Source: Chlorokybus atmophyticus
Taxonomy: Eukaryota; Streptophyta; Chlorokybophyceae; Chlorokybales; Chlorokybaceae
Assembly: GCA_009103225.1 (NCBI GenBank)
Contig: RHPI01002069.1
Coordinates: forward strand, 1,729,601-1,793,600
Direction: 5' to 3'
DNA: 64,000 bases
The notes under the pieces were generated by a model, which ran no database searches, was not told the origin of the DNA, and saw only the letters and a program-made list of their open reading frames with translations. Within the stretch, counting starts at the first letter, position 1. Every line of letters starts with the position of its first letter. Both the position numbers and the translations under genes were made by a program. This document shows, piece by piece, positions 1 through 12,900 of the stretch.

Positions 1-3000
1 CCCACACACACACGCATCGTGCATTATCGCACACATGGCATGTATGATAACTTTGTGCACTTTTATTATATAAAATAGACACACATGTTGCCACAGCCAC
101 GCAGCTGCTCCAACAATATAAGTGCAATTCTTACACCGTGTGCGTGACGCATGCCGAAGCATACTTGTGTTGATCTCTATTAAAGAGAGTCGATTCTTAT
201 GAACATGCATCACCTAACGCTAGGTACTACCTAGCGTTTGTGTGCATCATACTGCACGCACCTTGGTCATAGGGGCCATCCTTAATGAGGGTTTTAGCAC
301 AAGCAATAGCTATCATTGCAAGCGGTTGTCGGCACTACTAGCTGACATGACTTGGTTGTTGGTGGCCTCGGACGCACTTTGAAAACGATTAACATTGTCG
401 GGTGCGCATGCTGGCTGATCCTCATGATATGATTGGCCAGAAGAGGTAGTCGAACTTGTTGATTACGTGTGCATTTAGCGCAATGCATTGACCAGTCTTG
501 GCGGTATGTTAAACTTCCCGTGTTGACACTTCCATCATGTCAATAAGAAAAACGCTTGCCCTGCACATGGCATAGTTATTGCACGAACAATACGGACTAA
601 TAGGAATAGGATACATCACAAGCTCAAGACCAGCGCACCTTCCTCTAGGTGGTTTTCAGCTTGGCGCTCAATGCTGCTTGCTCAAAAGTCAGTATACTTT
701 GACGTGCACTCCGCGTAAGCCTTACCTGAGGTACATGTTCATAGCATGGTGAATCTTCGGATATGTTGAGTTAGTTAATGCACGAGCAATTGCAACTCCG
801 TTATCAAGACATGGCTGACGCTTTCAACGCGAGCGCTGCCAACATTGAGCCTGCCCATGGTGCAAGTTTTTGCAGAATATCTGGTGGAAGCTCGCTTTCC
901 AAGTTGCAATTCCTTTAATCAAAACGTTTACCTCAACATGTGCACAGTATTGAGTGCGGCGGCATAAATGATCGCGCGTGCCAGTGCGCACGGGCACGCG
1001 CAATCATTAAGACTTAATCAATCTTGAATTTAGCAGTTGCATTTCTTACGCAGTGTATCAAATTGAATGTCTTTGCACATCTTGTTGATGCTGTTTACAT
1101 GCATAGTTCATTTGGACATTAAACACATGCATTTGTAGACATGTCCTTTACAAGTGATTGGCTACTAGCTAATAGTAATGTGTATTCATATATAATGTAA
1201 TGCAGCACTTGCATTCATATGCATACATAATCTGTAAACATAAACGCATATGTCACCTCAATTTACAACAAGATCTACATAGTTTTATTCGACTCACACA
1301 AATTGTGACAGCTTTGAAATCATGACCGTCACATCAATTAAAACTTTTGGTTATTGTGCGTCTGCGCAGCATAACAGATTGCATACAATGTGCCACATAC
1401 ATTGCGGCAACACATGCGTCAAACAGGAAGAGTTTATTTCCCCCCCGTTAAGAGACTCTTGAGGTAACATGAGTGTGATGATATATTCAATTTGTGTACA
1501 TCTGTTATATACGTACACGCGTTTTCCCCGCACGCCTAAAACAGCCCTTGTAACGAGAAGGTAATAAGGCAGTAATAATTTTATTATATGTTAATATTAT
1601 TTTATGACGCAACGTTAAATCAATAAAAAGCTTACCATATATGCAACGCAATCGCACATTTACAAAGCTTGATGCATGCACGAAAACTGTTGACGTAAAA
1701 GTAAAGATTACACACATCAATGATTTTGCGTGTTGCCATTAAACTGAGATCAGTCACACATGCGCCCCAACATGCTTGGCACTCTGTGCAGGTGTGTGCA
1801 AATAATTTGCTTAAATTGCATATTGTGTGACATGGTAAAAATGACGGCTATGTGAGAGCCGGCACGCGCATGAAAACATGCATTGCGGTATGCTTATTGC
1901 TCACAATGTTGGGTGTGTTTACAAGCTGCTGTTGATGGTGTTTGTTTGTAAAGTAATCTGCTGATCAAACGAGTTGAACTGTTTCATGCTTTGATGACTT
2001 TGTATTGACACACATGATGTGTCAATACGAACATCATGTGAAAATAACAATTATGTATGTACATATAATGATGCTGTTTCAATGCGTTACCCACTACCTT
2101 GCTTGAACGTATACACACAGTATAATGCCCAAGTATAAATCACAATAAGCCGGTGCGGGCTTAGTAAATCAGGCTAAAACGGAAGCTGAGGTAGTGGTAA
2201 AACAATATGTTATGAACTCATGTACATACCTACCTACTGGTTGGCCTAAGTTACATGAACACCTTCAATGACTGTCCGATGCAGCTGATCTAGTCGCTAG
2301 CCGCCTCGTAGGCGACCGTTGGGGACGGCGGGGATCAGTTCGAATCTTGTCAATGACACCAGTTGCCATACTTAACTGGAAACAACCGCAAGCGTGTCCA
2401 CTTCGATGCAACTCCGCAGTCAGTTGAAGTAGATAATCAGGTAACTGTTCGAACTGACGGAGCTTTTAGGTCTTCAACAAGATCACGTGTCTTGTTTGTC
2501 GCCGAAGTATGGCGCGCTGGCACTGTCTAGGCCTAAGCCTAATGCAGAAAGACCGTTGCGCATGACTGATCCGTCATCGACTGCAAGACCAGTCAATTGC
2601 GGCACTATTCCTTAACTGGTCGAGTCCTTGTCCGATAGCATCGACCCATCATGCCGCAAATGGCAACACCAATGTCCGGTGATGGGCACAGGGGTGAAGC
2701 GGCACAGGCAGGACCTAGGCCTAATGAGGCTGTCGCCGATAAAGACGCGGTGAGCTGGGACACACGTGATGAGATGCGACCGACGCCTACCGCCAATAGA
2801 CTGCAAGGTGGTTGTCGGGAGCTGGAATGAAAGGCGCTTTTCGGGACCGTCAGCACGGAAGATATGAATGTTCCTAGACCAGGTGTATCTGCGACTGGAC
2901 AACGTGGACAAGCAGGTTGGTTAGCTGCTGCTAGCCCACGGTGAGTTCACAGTCAGCTAATGGTAGGCCTTCATGTTCAGAGCAAGGTTTCTCAAGATCA

Positions 3001-4183
3001 CGTTTACAAAGGCTGCTTTGAGGTAATACGGTAAAAGCTCCTATCTGCGGTATCGTTGCTGGTGTCGTGATTCTATGAAAATGTGTAAGTCTGTGACAGT
3101 GACAGTGCTCGAACCCCAGAGTTGTCATGCTACGCCAGATATTTGACAAACGTGAACACGAAGTTCAGGCTTGAACTCCGCCTTGACTGACAACTTGAGA
3201 GTCACAAGTCTGTCTGGCAGTCACAGCGGTAACCATGGTCGAGGTTACAGCCGACTCCGATCAACCAATGAATCGTTGTCAACGACTCGGTGAGCCGCGA
3301 AAGTCACCATAGGCCTACTTTCACATTAGAGCAATGCGGGAGTTCGCACTGGTCAAGCGGAAACGAGCCTTTGGGGCCAAAGGCTTTGGCTGAGTTAACC
3401 AAAGTCGTGAACTGTGTGGGAGCGGGTTTTCGGCGTGTCGCATGCCGTGTCCTAACCGTGTCTGGCAAGTAACGGCATGCAAGCAAGTCGGCAAGCAGTG
3501 CACTACTTGAGCAGCGGCGGTGGTGGTGGCGGCGGCAGCGTAGAGGTTGGTTGGCGAGTCGTTGTCAACCGCCTCAACAACATGGCGGAAAGCAGTAGAT
3601 GACAGCAGTAATACCTGAAAGTGTAATGCGAGGGTAGGCTGCACCTGTCCGTTGGGTCCCCCCCCCTCCCCCTGCACAAGCTGGTCGGGTGAGACAAGCA
3701 GCTGAGCATTGAAGGTTGAGGCACGATCTTCTTGCTCTTACATACCTGGAGCTTGTTGACAGCTGACTGACTCGTTGTACAGATCGGGTTCTTGAAGCTG
3801 TGCACACAACAGCTGTACACATGTACACCATCCTATGTCCATCACAGCAGTGTTCGCTGTATGTAGTGTTCTGGTGCTGGTTGGTCATCTGCACGTATGG
3901 TGCATTCAAGCAGCAATGAGCTGTTCTGGTTGCAGATGCCATGCACTCTGCTGACCTCTGGACATGCTAGTGAGCTGGTCTTGCCTCAAAATAAGCTCTG
4001 TGGCATGTCTAGCACAGCTTTTGTCATTTGGTAGTGTGCTGTAGCTGCTACTTCTGGCTGCTGCTGCTGATGTCGCTGCTGCTGCTGTTGTTGTTGTTGT
4101 CGTCAATGCATACTGCTCTCATTGCTGATGCGCAGCTTGTGTTTGTCAGCACTGATTCCCAAGTTGCTGTTGTGCCCTGCAGG
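1..4183. other. Intergenic region, no supported gene
   Basis: No open frame here shows family motifs or a consistent exon chain. The first ~2.2 kb are AT-rich with many tgca/gcat words and no long frame. From 2.28 to 3.7 kb the DNA is less AT-rich, but the open frames on both strands overlap one another and look like chance. A tRNA-like B-box (gttcgaatc at about 2338-2346) is treated under findings. The final part presumably contains the promoter, and possibly a 5' UTR intron, of the gene starting at 4184: its ATG lies three bases after a gcag acceptor-like tract ending at 4182. Confidence 0.6.
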
Positions 4184-7100
4184 ATGGCTGCTTTGAAGAA
4201 ACTTGCGGCCTTGGTGCTGCTGCTGTGTCTTGCGGCGCATGCAGTGGGTGCTTTCAGGGTGCTGCAAAACGGCTTCCGACTGGATGAGGTCCTTGTTGGC
4301 GCGGGCATTGTTCAACCAGTAGCCATCAAGCTGGCATCTGATGGCAGGGCCATTGTTGCTGAGAAGGGCGGACGTGCAAAGATTTTCAAAAATGTTAATG
4401 CGATCGCGCCAGACGCTGTGCTAGATGTAAGGCTGCACTGAAAGTTGCCAATGGAAGTTGCTTGTGAAAATTGCACGTTGCTCTTTGCATGGTGTGTGCT
4501 TTGACCACAAGTTGTTGGAGGGAGTGTCAGCTGCCATCCCACGACCACAGTTACACTTCTTTGACCTGTAACCGTTTACCAGATTGCCAATGTGCTGAAC
4601 TGTTGCAGGTGAGCGCATACTGCGCTGTACAGAACGATCGCGGGTTGATGGGTATAGCATTGCATCCTCAGTTCACGACAAACCCAGCCAAAGCGTGGGT
4701 ATATCTGCTATATACTTACAGCAGGGACAACCAGCGTGACTGCCCGGACCTGCAGGTGCGTACATGTATATGTAAGCCCATCTCCATGCACAGCAAGCCC
4801 CCCCCCTCCTCCTCCCCCCCCCCCTTGTTTGAGGAGCATCACCCAACCTATCCGCATGGCAGTGTCCAGCCAATGCACGCCTGTCAAGGTTCTTGACAAA
4901 GCTTGACAACGGAATGACTTCGGCTGTTGGTGGGGAGCAAGTTTTGCTTGAAGGCTACTGGTGCCAGGAGTTCCCTGCGCACATGATTGGAACGGTAAGG
5001 TGTCAATGCTCAACACATGTGTAATCACAAGCATGCTATAACAGTGCAGAGTTACTCATGGGTAGCTGGCAATCACAGATTGTCTTTGGGGAGAAAGATG
5101 GTGCTTTGTACATGGGCTCTGGAGACGGCTCGTCATGGTTTTCTTTGGACTACGGCGCCTCCGCGGCAAATGCAGCTTTGCGCAACCCGTGCAACGATCC
5201 CCCTGGCGGCCCGTCCATCACGCTGCCATCCGCTGAGGTAGGGTCGTACGCCTGAGTTGAAATATGCCAATGCTTGGCTTACCAATCTGCATGCGTTACA
5301 GTAACTAAAACGTTGTCACATTGACACAGGGAGGAGCGCTGCGTGCGCAGGATATCCGCACCCCTGGTATGAAAGCGTCTTGCTGGTTGCTTCTTCTTCT
5401 CTCTCTCTCTCTCTCTGCCAACATTGTTCTGTTGCATGCAGACGACCCATTGACATACGACGGGTGCATCCTGCGCATTGATCCAGACACCGGCAGGGGT
5501 CTCCCCGATAACCCGTTCTACAATGCGAACAACCCAAACGCTGCTGAGAACCGCGTTGCTGCTTACGGCTCCCGCAACCCTTTCAGAATGACGGTCAAGC
5601 CCGGCACCAATGATATCTACATGGCTGACGTCGGCTGGGGTGATTATGAGGAGATCAACCGCCTGCAGGATGTTGCTCAGACACGCGTAGGGCCCAACTA
5701 CGGCTGGCCATGCTATGAAGGCCCATTGGTAAGTGCGTCCATATACTGTTTCTGTGTTGTGCATGCATCTCAGGAGCAATTGTAAGGCAACTTACTGCTG
5801 CTCATCGTGCAACAGCCTCAAGGCCAGTGGAAGTCAGCTGGCGCGGCCCTTTGCGAAAGCTTGTATAAGAACCCTACGAATGTACAGGAGCCGTACATCA
5901 GTTGGAAGCATGGCGTGGCACCGCAGCCATCTGTACGTGTTGTCGGCGTTCATGTTGGATGCATGACTCACCTGTCTTACTTGTCGCAATCACCCTTGCT
6001 GAAAGCCTATGTTGTGCAGGGCTGCAGCAGTGCGTTCTCGGGCTGCGTAACAGGTGTGGAGTTCTACCGTGGCGGCAGCTACCCGTCGCAGTATACGAAT
6101 GCGCTGTTCTTCTCTGACTTCACCATGAAGTGCACGTGGGTGGCGCTTCCAGATGCACAGGGCAACCCAAGCAAGGTATGAACGATGGCGTGACAATCAA
6201 CATATCATCTATGAATATGATACAATTGTGACATTGGCTGTGTGCGCAGGGCAACTTCATCACCCTCATTGATGACATGGATGTGGTGGACATTGCCACT
6301 GGTCCGGGCAACGACCTGTACATAGTTGCGTGGGGCACCGGAAACATTTACAGCCTGAGCTATGTGTCCAGCGTCCCAAATGCAGCATTCACCCCCAGCA
6401 AGACTTATGGCGTGGCACCTCTCTCTGTCAGCTTTGACGCCTCTGGCTCCCGTCCTGGCTCTAGTGGTAAGTGTTACATATGATTAACCAGCGAATGCTT
6501 ATGGCAGTAAGACTATCTTGTCAATCTTATTCTCCCACTGGACTTTGTGTATGTAGGAGGCAGCATTTCTTACAGCTGGGACCTCAATGGTGACGGCACG
6601 TATGGTGACTCAGCAAGTGTCAAGCCGACTTACACGTACACCACAGCGGGCACGTACAATGTGAACCTGCGAGTGTCGGGCACCGGTGGCAGCGACACTG
6701 CCAGCACCAAGGTCACTGTCGTCAGCAACAGCGGTCAGCTACCCAACCCCAAGATCACCTCACCGGCTGGAACACTCAAGTGGTCGGTTGGTGACCGAGT
6801 CAATTTTGCGGGTAAGGGAGTGCAGGGGTGCCTGTATGCACACATGCGTTCATGTGTGCGTGCATTGGCCTGTTGTGGGATGCATTGCTGGCAGGCCCAG
6901 ACTCAAATGCTTTACTGCAGGATCTGGGTCCAAAGCAGCCAACCAGATAGTCTGGAACATCGTTATGCAGCACTGTCCAGTGCCAAATGTGAGTCTGCTT
7001 TTGACTTCTTTGCTGAGGACAGTCTGCGCTAATATCTTGCACGAGTCCTCTGCTGACATGCAAGTCGTTTGACATATGCTGCTTGTGCAGTCATGCCACT

Positions 7101-9407
7101 CCCACTCAGTATTGCGCCTGAACAACGCCCAAAGCGGCAGCTTCCAGTGCCCCGAGCATGAGATGAGGACTTGGATTCGCATTCAACTGATAGAGACCGA
7201 TCCAGCCACTGGTTTGTCTGCCACAGCAACCGTGGACATCTACCCTTTCACAATCAATGTCAACATGGTCTCCGTCCCACCCGGCATCCCGTTAGTGTTT
7301 GCAGGTGAGTGTTGTCAATCTCTTGTTGACCAATATGTTTATAGTCATTCATGATAGCATGTTTTGTGCAGACAAGAACTTGGTGACGCCTTATACCGTA
7401 CTCGCCATTGAGAAGGGTTCGTCTACAATAGCTGCCCCTGCCACAAGAGTGTTGCCAGACGGGTCTGTGTGGAAGTTTGATCGATGGAGCGACGGGCAGG
7501 GCGCGACACATGTTGTGGGTATCCCAACGTCTGATGTCACATTCACTGCATACTACACCAAGTCTTCAGGTACTGCTGAGTATGATGTAGAGTGTCCCCT
7601 TGAACTGCGTGTGAGACATGCGTGACACGTGTGACGTGCAGGCCAACGTGTTACCGGCATCGACTGCGGGAACAGCCAGGCTGTCACGGATGGAGCCGGC
7701 CTGGTGTGGGCTGCGGATACGGGTTTTGTTGGAGGCGTGCCCACTGATACAGCCAATGCAATCTCGGGCGCTGCGGCTGGAAGGTCCCGTGTTTACCAGG
7801 TGTGTTGGGTCATTTGGTACTGTAATTGAACGTTGGCATGCTCATTTGGTCAGTTGCTGGCCGCTTCTATGCAAAGAGTGTGGGGAACTCATGGCGTGTG
7901 CCTTCACCTTGCAGACTCAACGCTTTGGGGGTGCATTCTCGTATGTCATACCGCTCCAGGCTGGGAAATACACAGTCATCTTGCATTTCGCAGAGACTTA
8001 CTGGACTGGTCCCAACCTGCGCAAGTTCAATGTGAACATACAGGTACACGCACTACTTGACACTACCACTGTTGTGCTTATGGCATTCCCTGCTTAACAT
8101 GGACCAAACTGGTGGCCACGCGTGTGCTCTCATTGACATGCGTTTGTTAAACTGGCACCTTGTGTGCAGGGTGTACGCGTGCTGTCAAACTTTGACATAT
8201 ACGCAGCGGCCGGCGCGATGAACAAAGTCGTCACAAGGGCCTTTGTTGCCAACGTGGCCAGCACGGGGAATCGCCAGCTGAAGATTGACTTTGCCGGCGC
8301 TGTTGACAATGCACAGGTTTGCAATGCACTCCTTGCATTTGTCGAGGCAGCCACTCGTCAAAATAGAGCTGTGTGTGGGTGAATTAGAGCTTCATGCACT
8401 GCGCTTGCTTATAGCAACATCAGCAACAACAGCAACAACATCAGCGGGGTTGATTCATTTGTTGTGTCTATTCTCAGGTGGCAGCTATCGAGCTGTATGA
8501 AGCAACAACGAGCACACCCAGCCCCACTCCATCTCCGTCTCCACCAGCATCAAAATACTACCTCAAGCCGATCGCCTTCATTGCGTGTGGCAGCGCAGCT
8601 GACCGACCAATCAACAACGTTGTGTACAAGGTCAGCAAAGGACTCAGTATACACAAGAGAGCTGAGATAGCGCTGCCGTGCTAACGCCACCGTGTTGTTG
8701 GTGATTTGCAGAAGGATTTTGGATTTATTGGCGGCCAGGCTGCGGATCATCCCGAAGTAGCTATTGTATACAAGAATGCAGCTTGGGTAAGCATGAGCTG
8801 AAACAGCTTGCAGCAAGCCTTGAAAACAATAAGTGCTGCTCCTGCTGGATGAAGAAAACCAACACTGATTGGTTGTTATCACTGCTACAGGCTCGACTGT
8901 TGCAAGGCCAGCGCTATGGCACATTTGCGTATGAGCTTCCAGCCGCAAGTGGCGCTGCTTACAAGATCTTCTTGTGGTGAGTTGTGGTGCACCTCAGGCC
9001 ACTGAACATACACACATCTCAAGTCGAGCGGTGCATGTGATGTGGCCCTTGCTCAATATATGCTTGCACACACCAGGTACGCTGAAACATACTGGACAGC
9101 TGCCGGACAGCGCTTGTTCAATGTCAATGTGAACGGAGTTCGCTTCCGCACGAACTACGACGTTGTGAAGGCTGCCGGAGGCGCTCGCAAAGGCGTCGTT
9201 GACTCTGCGCGCTTCCGTATAAGCACCGACAAGCTTCGCATCGACTTCATTTCTGTGGTTGACAATGCAATGGTAAGTCATGGCTTTGGCGTGTGTCAAG
9301 TTAGGTAAGGCCACAACATGTGTGATATGTGCGCACACATTCTCACTCTCACTCTCATGACATGACAGGTCAGTGGCATTGCGGTGTATCGCGTCATCTA
9401 CTACTAG
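4184..9407 (+). CDS. Secreted GSDH/HHIP-type beta-propeller dehydrogenase with PKD and two malectin domains
   Basis: Twenty-one exons join in frame to about 1070 aa: 4184-4426, 4609-4755, 4863-4994, 5079-5237, 5330-5366, 5442-5728, 5816-5932, 6020-6175, 6250-6466, 6557-6811, 6921-6988, 7091-7304, 7372-7569, 7642-7799, 7915-8043, 8170-8316, 8478-8630, 8712-8786, 8891-8976, 9077-9272, 9369-9407. Residues 1-23 are a clear signal peptide. Residues ~24-465 carry glucose/sorbosone dehydrogenase (HHIP-like) propeller signatures (NDRGLMGIALHP, DGALYMGSGDG, GCILRIDPDTG, ALFFSDF). A PKD domain follows (~467-553, YSWDLNGDG), then a module with an HCP..SCHSH motif and a WKFDRWSDG repeat as in bacterial homologues. 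Malectin domain 1 (~750-888, IDCGNS, HFAETYW), a Pro/Ser/Thr linker and malectin domain 2 (~915-1068, YAETYW) end the protein. Known relatives are quinone-dependent sugar oxidases or receptor-like carbohydrate binders; a secreted sugar-binding or sugar-oxidising role is inferred. Exon boundaries are firm in most cases; the start could have a 5' UTR exon. Confidence 0.88.
5398..5416. repeat. (TC)n microsatellite
   Basis: A short CT/TC run lies inside the 75-nt intron (5367-5441) of the dehydrogenase gene, upstream of its acceptor, where it can act as the polypyrimidine tract. Most other introns in the window lack such a tract. Confidence 0.7.
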
Positions 9408-9920
9408 ATGGACGCGCCTCCACATGGAGACTTGAGCTGTCACGACTGTGATTTTTTGTGTGAATTCTTAGGATCAAAGCAGCACCTCCAGCGTTGCAAG
9501 CAGCAAGAAGCAGGCCTGCTCCTTATTGCTGCATCGGTAGCTGTTGGTGTGTGTTGTTTTGCGCGCAGCTGCAGTGGTATTGGTCGCTATACTTCGTGTA
9601 TAGTACTTGCCATGTAGAGCAGACTAGCTTGCGGTCAGCCATTGCCAGTGTAGTCATTCTTGATTTGTAGTCATTCTTGACATAGGCTTACATATGTACG
9701 TGTATAGAGGAGAGACACGCTTCAGTGTCAGTGAGAGCAGTCATTCATGCAGGCACCCTCGTGCCTGCAACTTGAGACCGTACTCCGCGTGCGTGTGCGT
9801 GCTACCTGCATCTGAACATGATGAATGCCTTATGCCTTGTTGACGCTAAGTAGTCCTCTCTACACAAAACCACACAACTTCCTGCTACCACTGCTGCTGT
9901 ATCACATCACCACTCCTCGG
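9408..9920. other. Convergent intergenic region
   Basis: This stretch separates the 3' ends of the dehydrogenase (+) and the coiled-coil gene (-). It should hold both 3' UTRs. I see no gene in it, only a small GC hairpin (gcaggcac...gtgcctgc) near 9750-9769. Confidence 0.6.
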
Positions 9921-12900
9921 CTAAGCAGTGGCGGGCAAGTCCCCTTCGCTTCTCGCCCCCTCCGGCGGCCTCCACTTCTTCCCGGCCGCCACATCGTACC
10001 TTCCTAGTCCCGCCACTCCGGCCGCCTTCAGTCCCAGCAGGAAGGCGTCCGTCCCCACGGCGTGGCCGCACTCAGCGAGCGCGGCCACGCAGGCGGCGGG
10101 GACACAGGCGCCGGCGGCGATGATGCAATGAGCGTCGGCGAGCGGGTCGTGGTCACGCACAAGGACGAGGGCCTCCGCCAAGTATAACTGCAATGAAACA
10201 AAACAAGCTGGAGTCAGAGGGAGTTGTCGTCGCATGCGCTGTGCGCGCGAGCATGGGTGCAGGCGCATGAATGTGTGCACTCGCGTGCATGTACGCGTGC
10301 GTGCGTGCGTGCGTGCATGCGCTGCACCTCAGTCCGGAAGCTGCTTCTGATCTTGGCTTCCAGGTCTGCTGTGTACCGACGAAGGCCGTCCAGATGGTGC
10401 CAGCATAGCGCGGATGTAAACTTCTGCTCCAGCAACTGCGCACGCCATCCCAGATTGTTGAAGAGATTGTCTCACGCAATGCATTCATGTGTGGCACACA
10501 CACTCACCAGCGCCACTTCTACCTCCTCTCCACCCTCTCCTTCGGCTTCCAACAAGCCCGCCAGTGCGCCAATATCGCGCCCCGGCAAAAAGAGCTCCAA
10601 CGCCGAGAGCACGTGTACCCGGGGCACCTTCGGGCCAGCGAACGCCTGGTAGACGTACGGGTAAGTCCACATAAGCGCGCCCACGCATACGCAGACGCGC
10701 GTGGGCCTAAGCGTGTACTTGCGTGTCCCAGATGCATTGGGTATGCACACGCACGCACGCGCACACGCACACGTGCACGCGCACGCACGCACTTACGCAT
10801 GCATGCATACACACGCACACGCATTGAACATTAATCCATACCTGGCACAACAGTCGTAGTCCCTGCATCATGCACTCTCTGTCCCTCACCGCCTCCACCC
10901 CCATCCTTCCCGTCACCACATCCCCGAACATCACCAGCTCCGCGTCCTCTTGCTCACCATCCATCATCAGCACCCGCACGAGGGCGTACCCCTGCGCCGC
11001 GGCGGCCTCGTGACCGCGCTCCTCGTCCATAAGACAGCTGTACAGGGCCTCGCTGGCTCTTGCGCCCGTCGCCTGTGCACGGATGTGTGATTACTCGATG
11101 AGGTTACGAAATACAGTACACTTGTTGGGGTTACCTTTACTCGGGAGAGTGTGGCCTGGCACAAGCGGCGTGCGTCGCGCACGTCGCAGCCGTCCGGGGC
11201 GTACTTGATCGGCCCGCGCCAGCGAAGCATGCGGGGGAGCTCGGGTCCCAGCCCGAGGCCCTGGTACAAGCACACATGAGTGCGTGCGTGCGTGTGCGCG
11301 CGTGCGGAGTTTGCTTGCGCAGAAGGCAGTTATCAAGCTGACATGCAAGTCTGCTGTTGTTGCTGTTGCTGCTTACCTCTGATGGTACTCCTGTCTGGAA
11401 CGTTGATGAGCTCGCTAGCTTCGACCAGTCGGGTGGGTCCGGCGCAGCCAAATGCCTCTTCAGTTCCTGTTACACGCCAAGACAGTAAGTACAGTGTAGC
11501 ATATCATCAAACACAATGCCATACGGGTGTCAAAGCCTCTTTGTAATACTATCACGTTGGGCGAATGATGCCTTGCAATCACCTGTGCTTGGGCCAGTCT
11601 CTGCTGCAACGGTTCGACATCGGACGCTCGGTACCGCGGCGACGCCATTGATCGTGACATGACCGATATCTGCAAGCACACAAAGTAGTGTGTGCGTGCA
11701 CGCGGGGGTTGAAGATGTGAGTCAAGTAAGAAAAGAGAGACTGAGGTTGGGCGGCGAGCCAACCAACCTGCTCTTGGGCCTCGTCAAGCTTGACGGTCAG
11801 TTCGGATATGTGAGCCTGCGCGAGTGCAAGTGTTGGATGAAGTGCAAAGTGAGCAGTTGTGCATGTGTACACAGACATGCGCATATCTGCATGGCCATAC
11901 ATAAACGTGCATGCGCACACGCGCGCGTGTGGGCGCGCGCACGTGTCTGCAACACTATGCGTTTGCTGCATGTGTGTGTGTGTGTGTGTGCGTGCGCGGG
12001 CGCGCGCGTGTTAGTGTGTATCCGTGCGGGCGGTACCTCAGCGAGTTCCAGACGGGAGCGCGGGACAGATCCCGCCAGCACCGCAGCATCAACAGCGTGC
12101 TCGCTGCGCGCCCGCTCCACCTCCAAACTCAACTCCGCCAACCTCTGCCCCAAACCCAGAAGTCAGCCCTCAACCCCACACTCCCCCCACCCCACCCACC
12201 CACACCCACCCACCCACCTGTCCCACCCTCNNNNNNNNNNNNNNNNNNNNNNNNNNNNNNNNNNNNNNNNNNNNNNNNNNNNNNNNNNNNNNNNNNNNNN
12301 NNNNNNNNNNNNNNNNNNNNNNNNNNNNNNNNNNNNNNNNNNNTGCACACATACACACACCCACCTGTCCCACCCTCTCCATCTCCCCGGCCCCCTCCGC
12401 CCTCCCCTCCGCCCGGATATCGTCCTCCCGGTCGATGGCCTGCTGCAGCTCCTGCTTCACCATGCGCATCTCGTCCTTAACCGCTCTGCGACGGGAGCGC
12501 TCCTTCGAGTGAGAGTCGGCGGCTTCAAGGAGTTTCTGGAGGGGTGAAGTTACACATGTGAGGTCCACATGTTGGGATGTGCGCGAGGTGTGACGGATAC
12601 TTCTTGCGAGAGTACCCGACACAACTTTCGTACGACACACATATGTTGGGATGTGCGTGAGTTGTGTCGGGTACTTCGTGCGAGAGTACCCGATACGACT
12701 TGTGTATAACACACGACACTGTTGACCTTGTTGAGCTCTTTGTGTTGTTTCCTTGCTGCTGCGAGTGCCTTCTCGAGGCCTTTGGACCGCTCTTCTATCC
12801 TCCCCACAGCTTCACTCTGGTGTGTGTTGTACGTTGTGTCATGGTATGGTCACATAGTGCTGAGAGATTCTCACACAAATGGTGACGCTCACCTGTGCCA

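Noticed and set aside
4181-4183. Calling the dehydrogenase start at 4028 (upstream in-frame codons)
   Set aside because: The codons from 4028 to 4183 do not form a sensible leader, whereas the Met at 4184 begins a textbook signal peptide.
11690-12712. Long frames on both strands crossing the 113-N gap
   Set aside because: They are open only because N codons have no stops; composition is repeat-driven.
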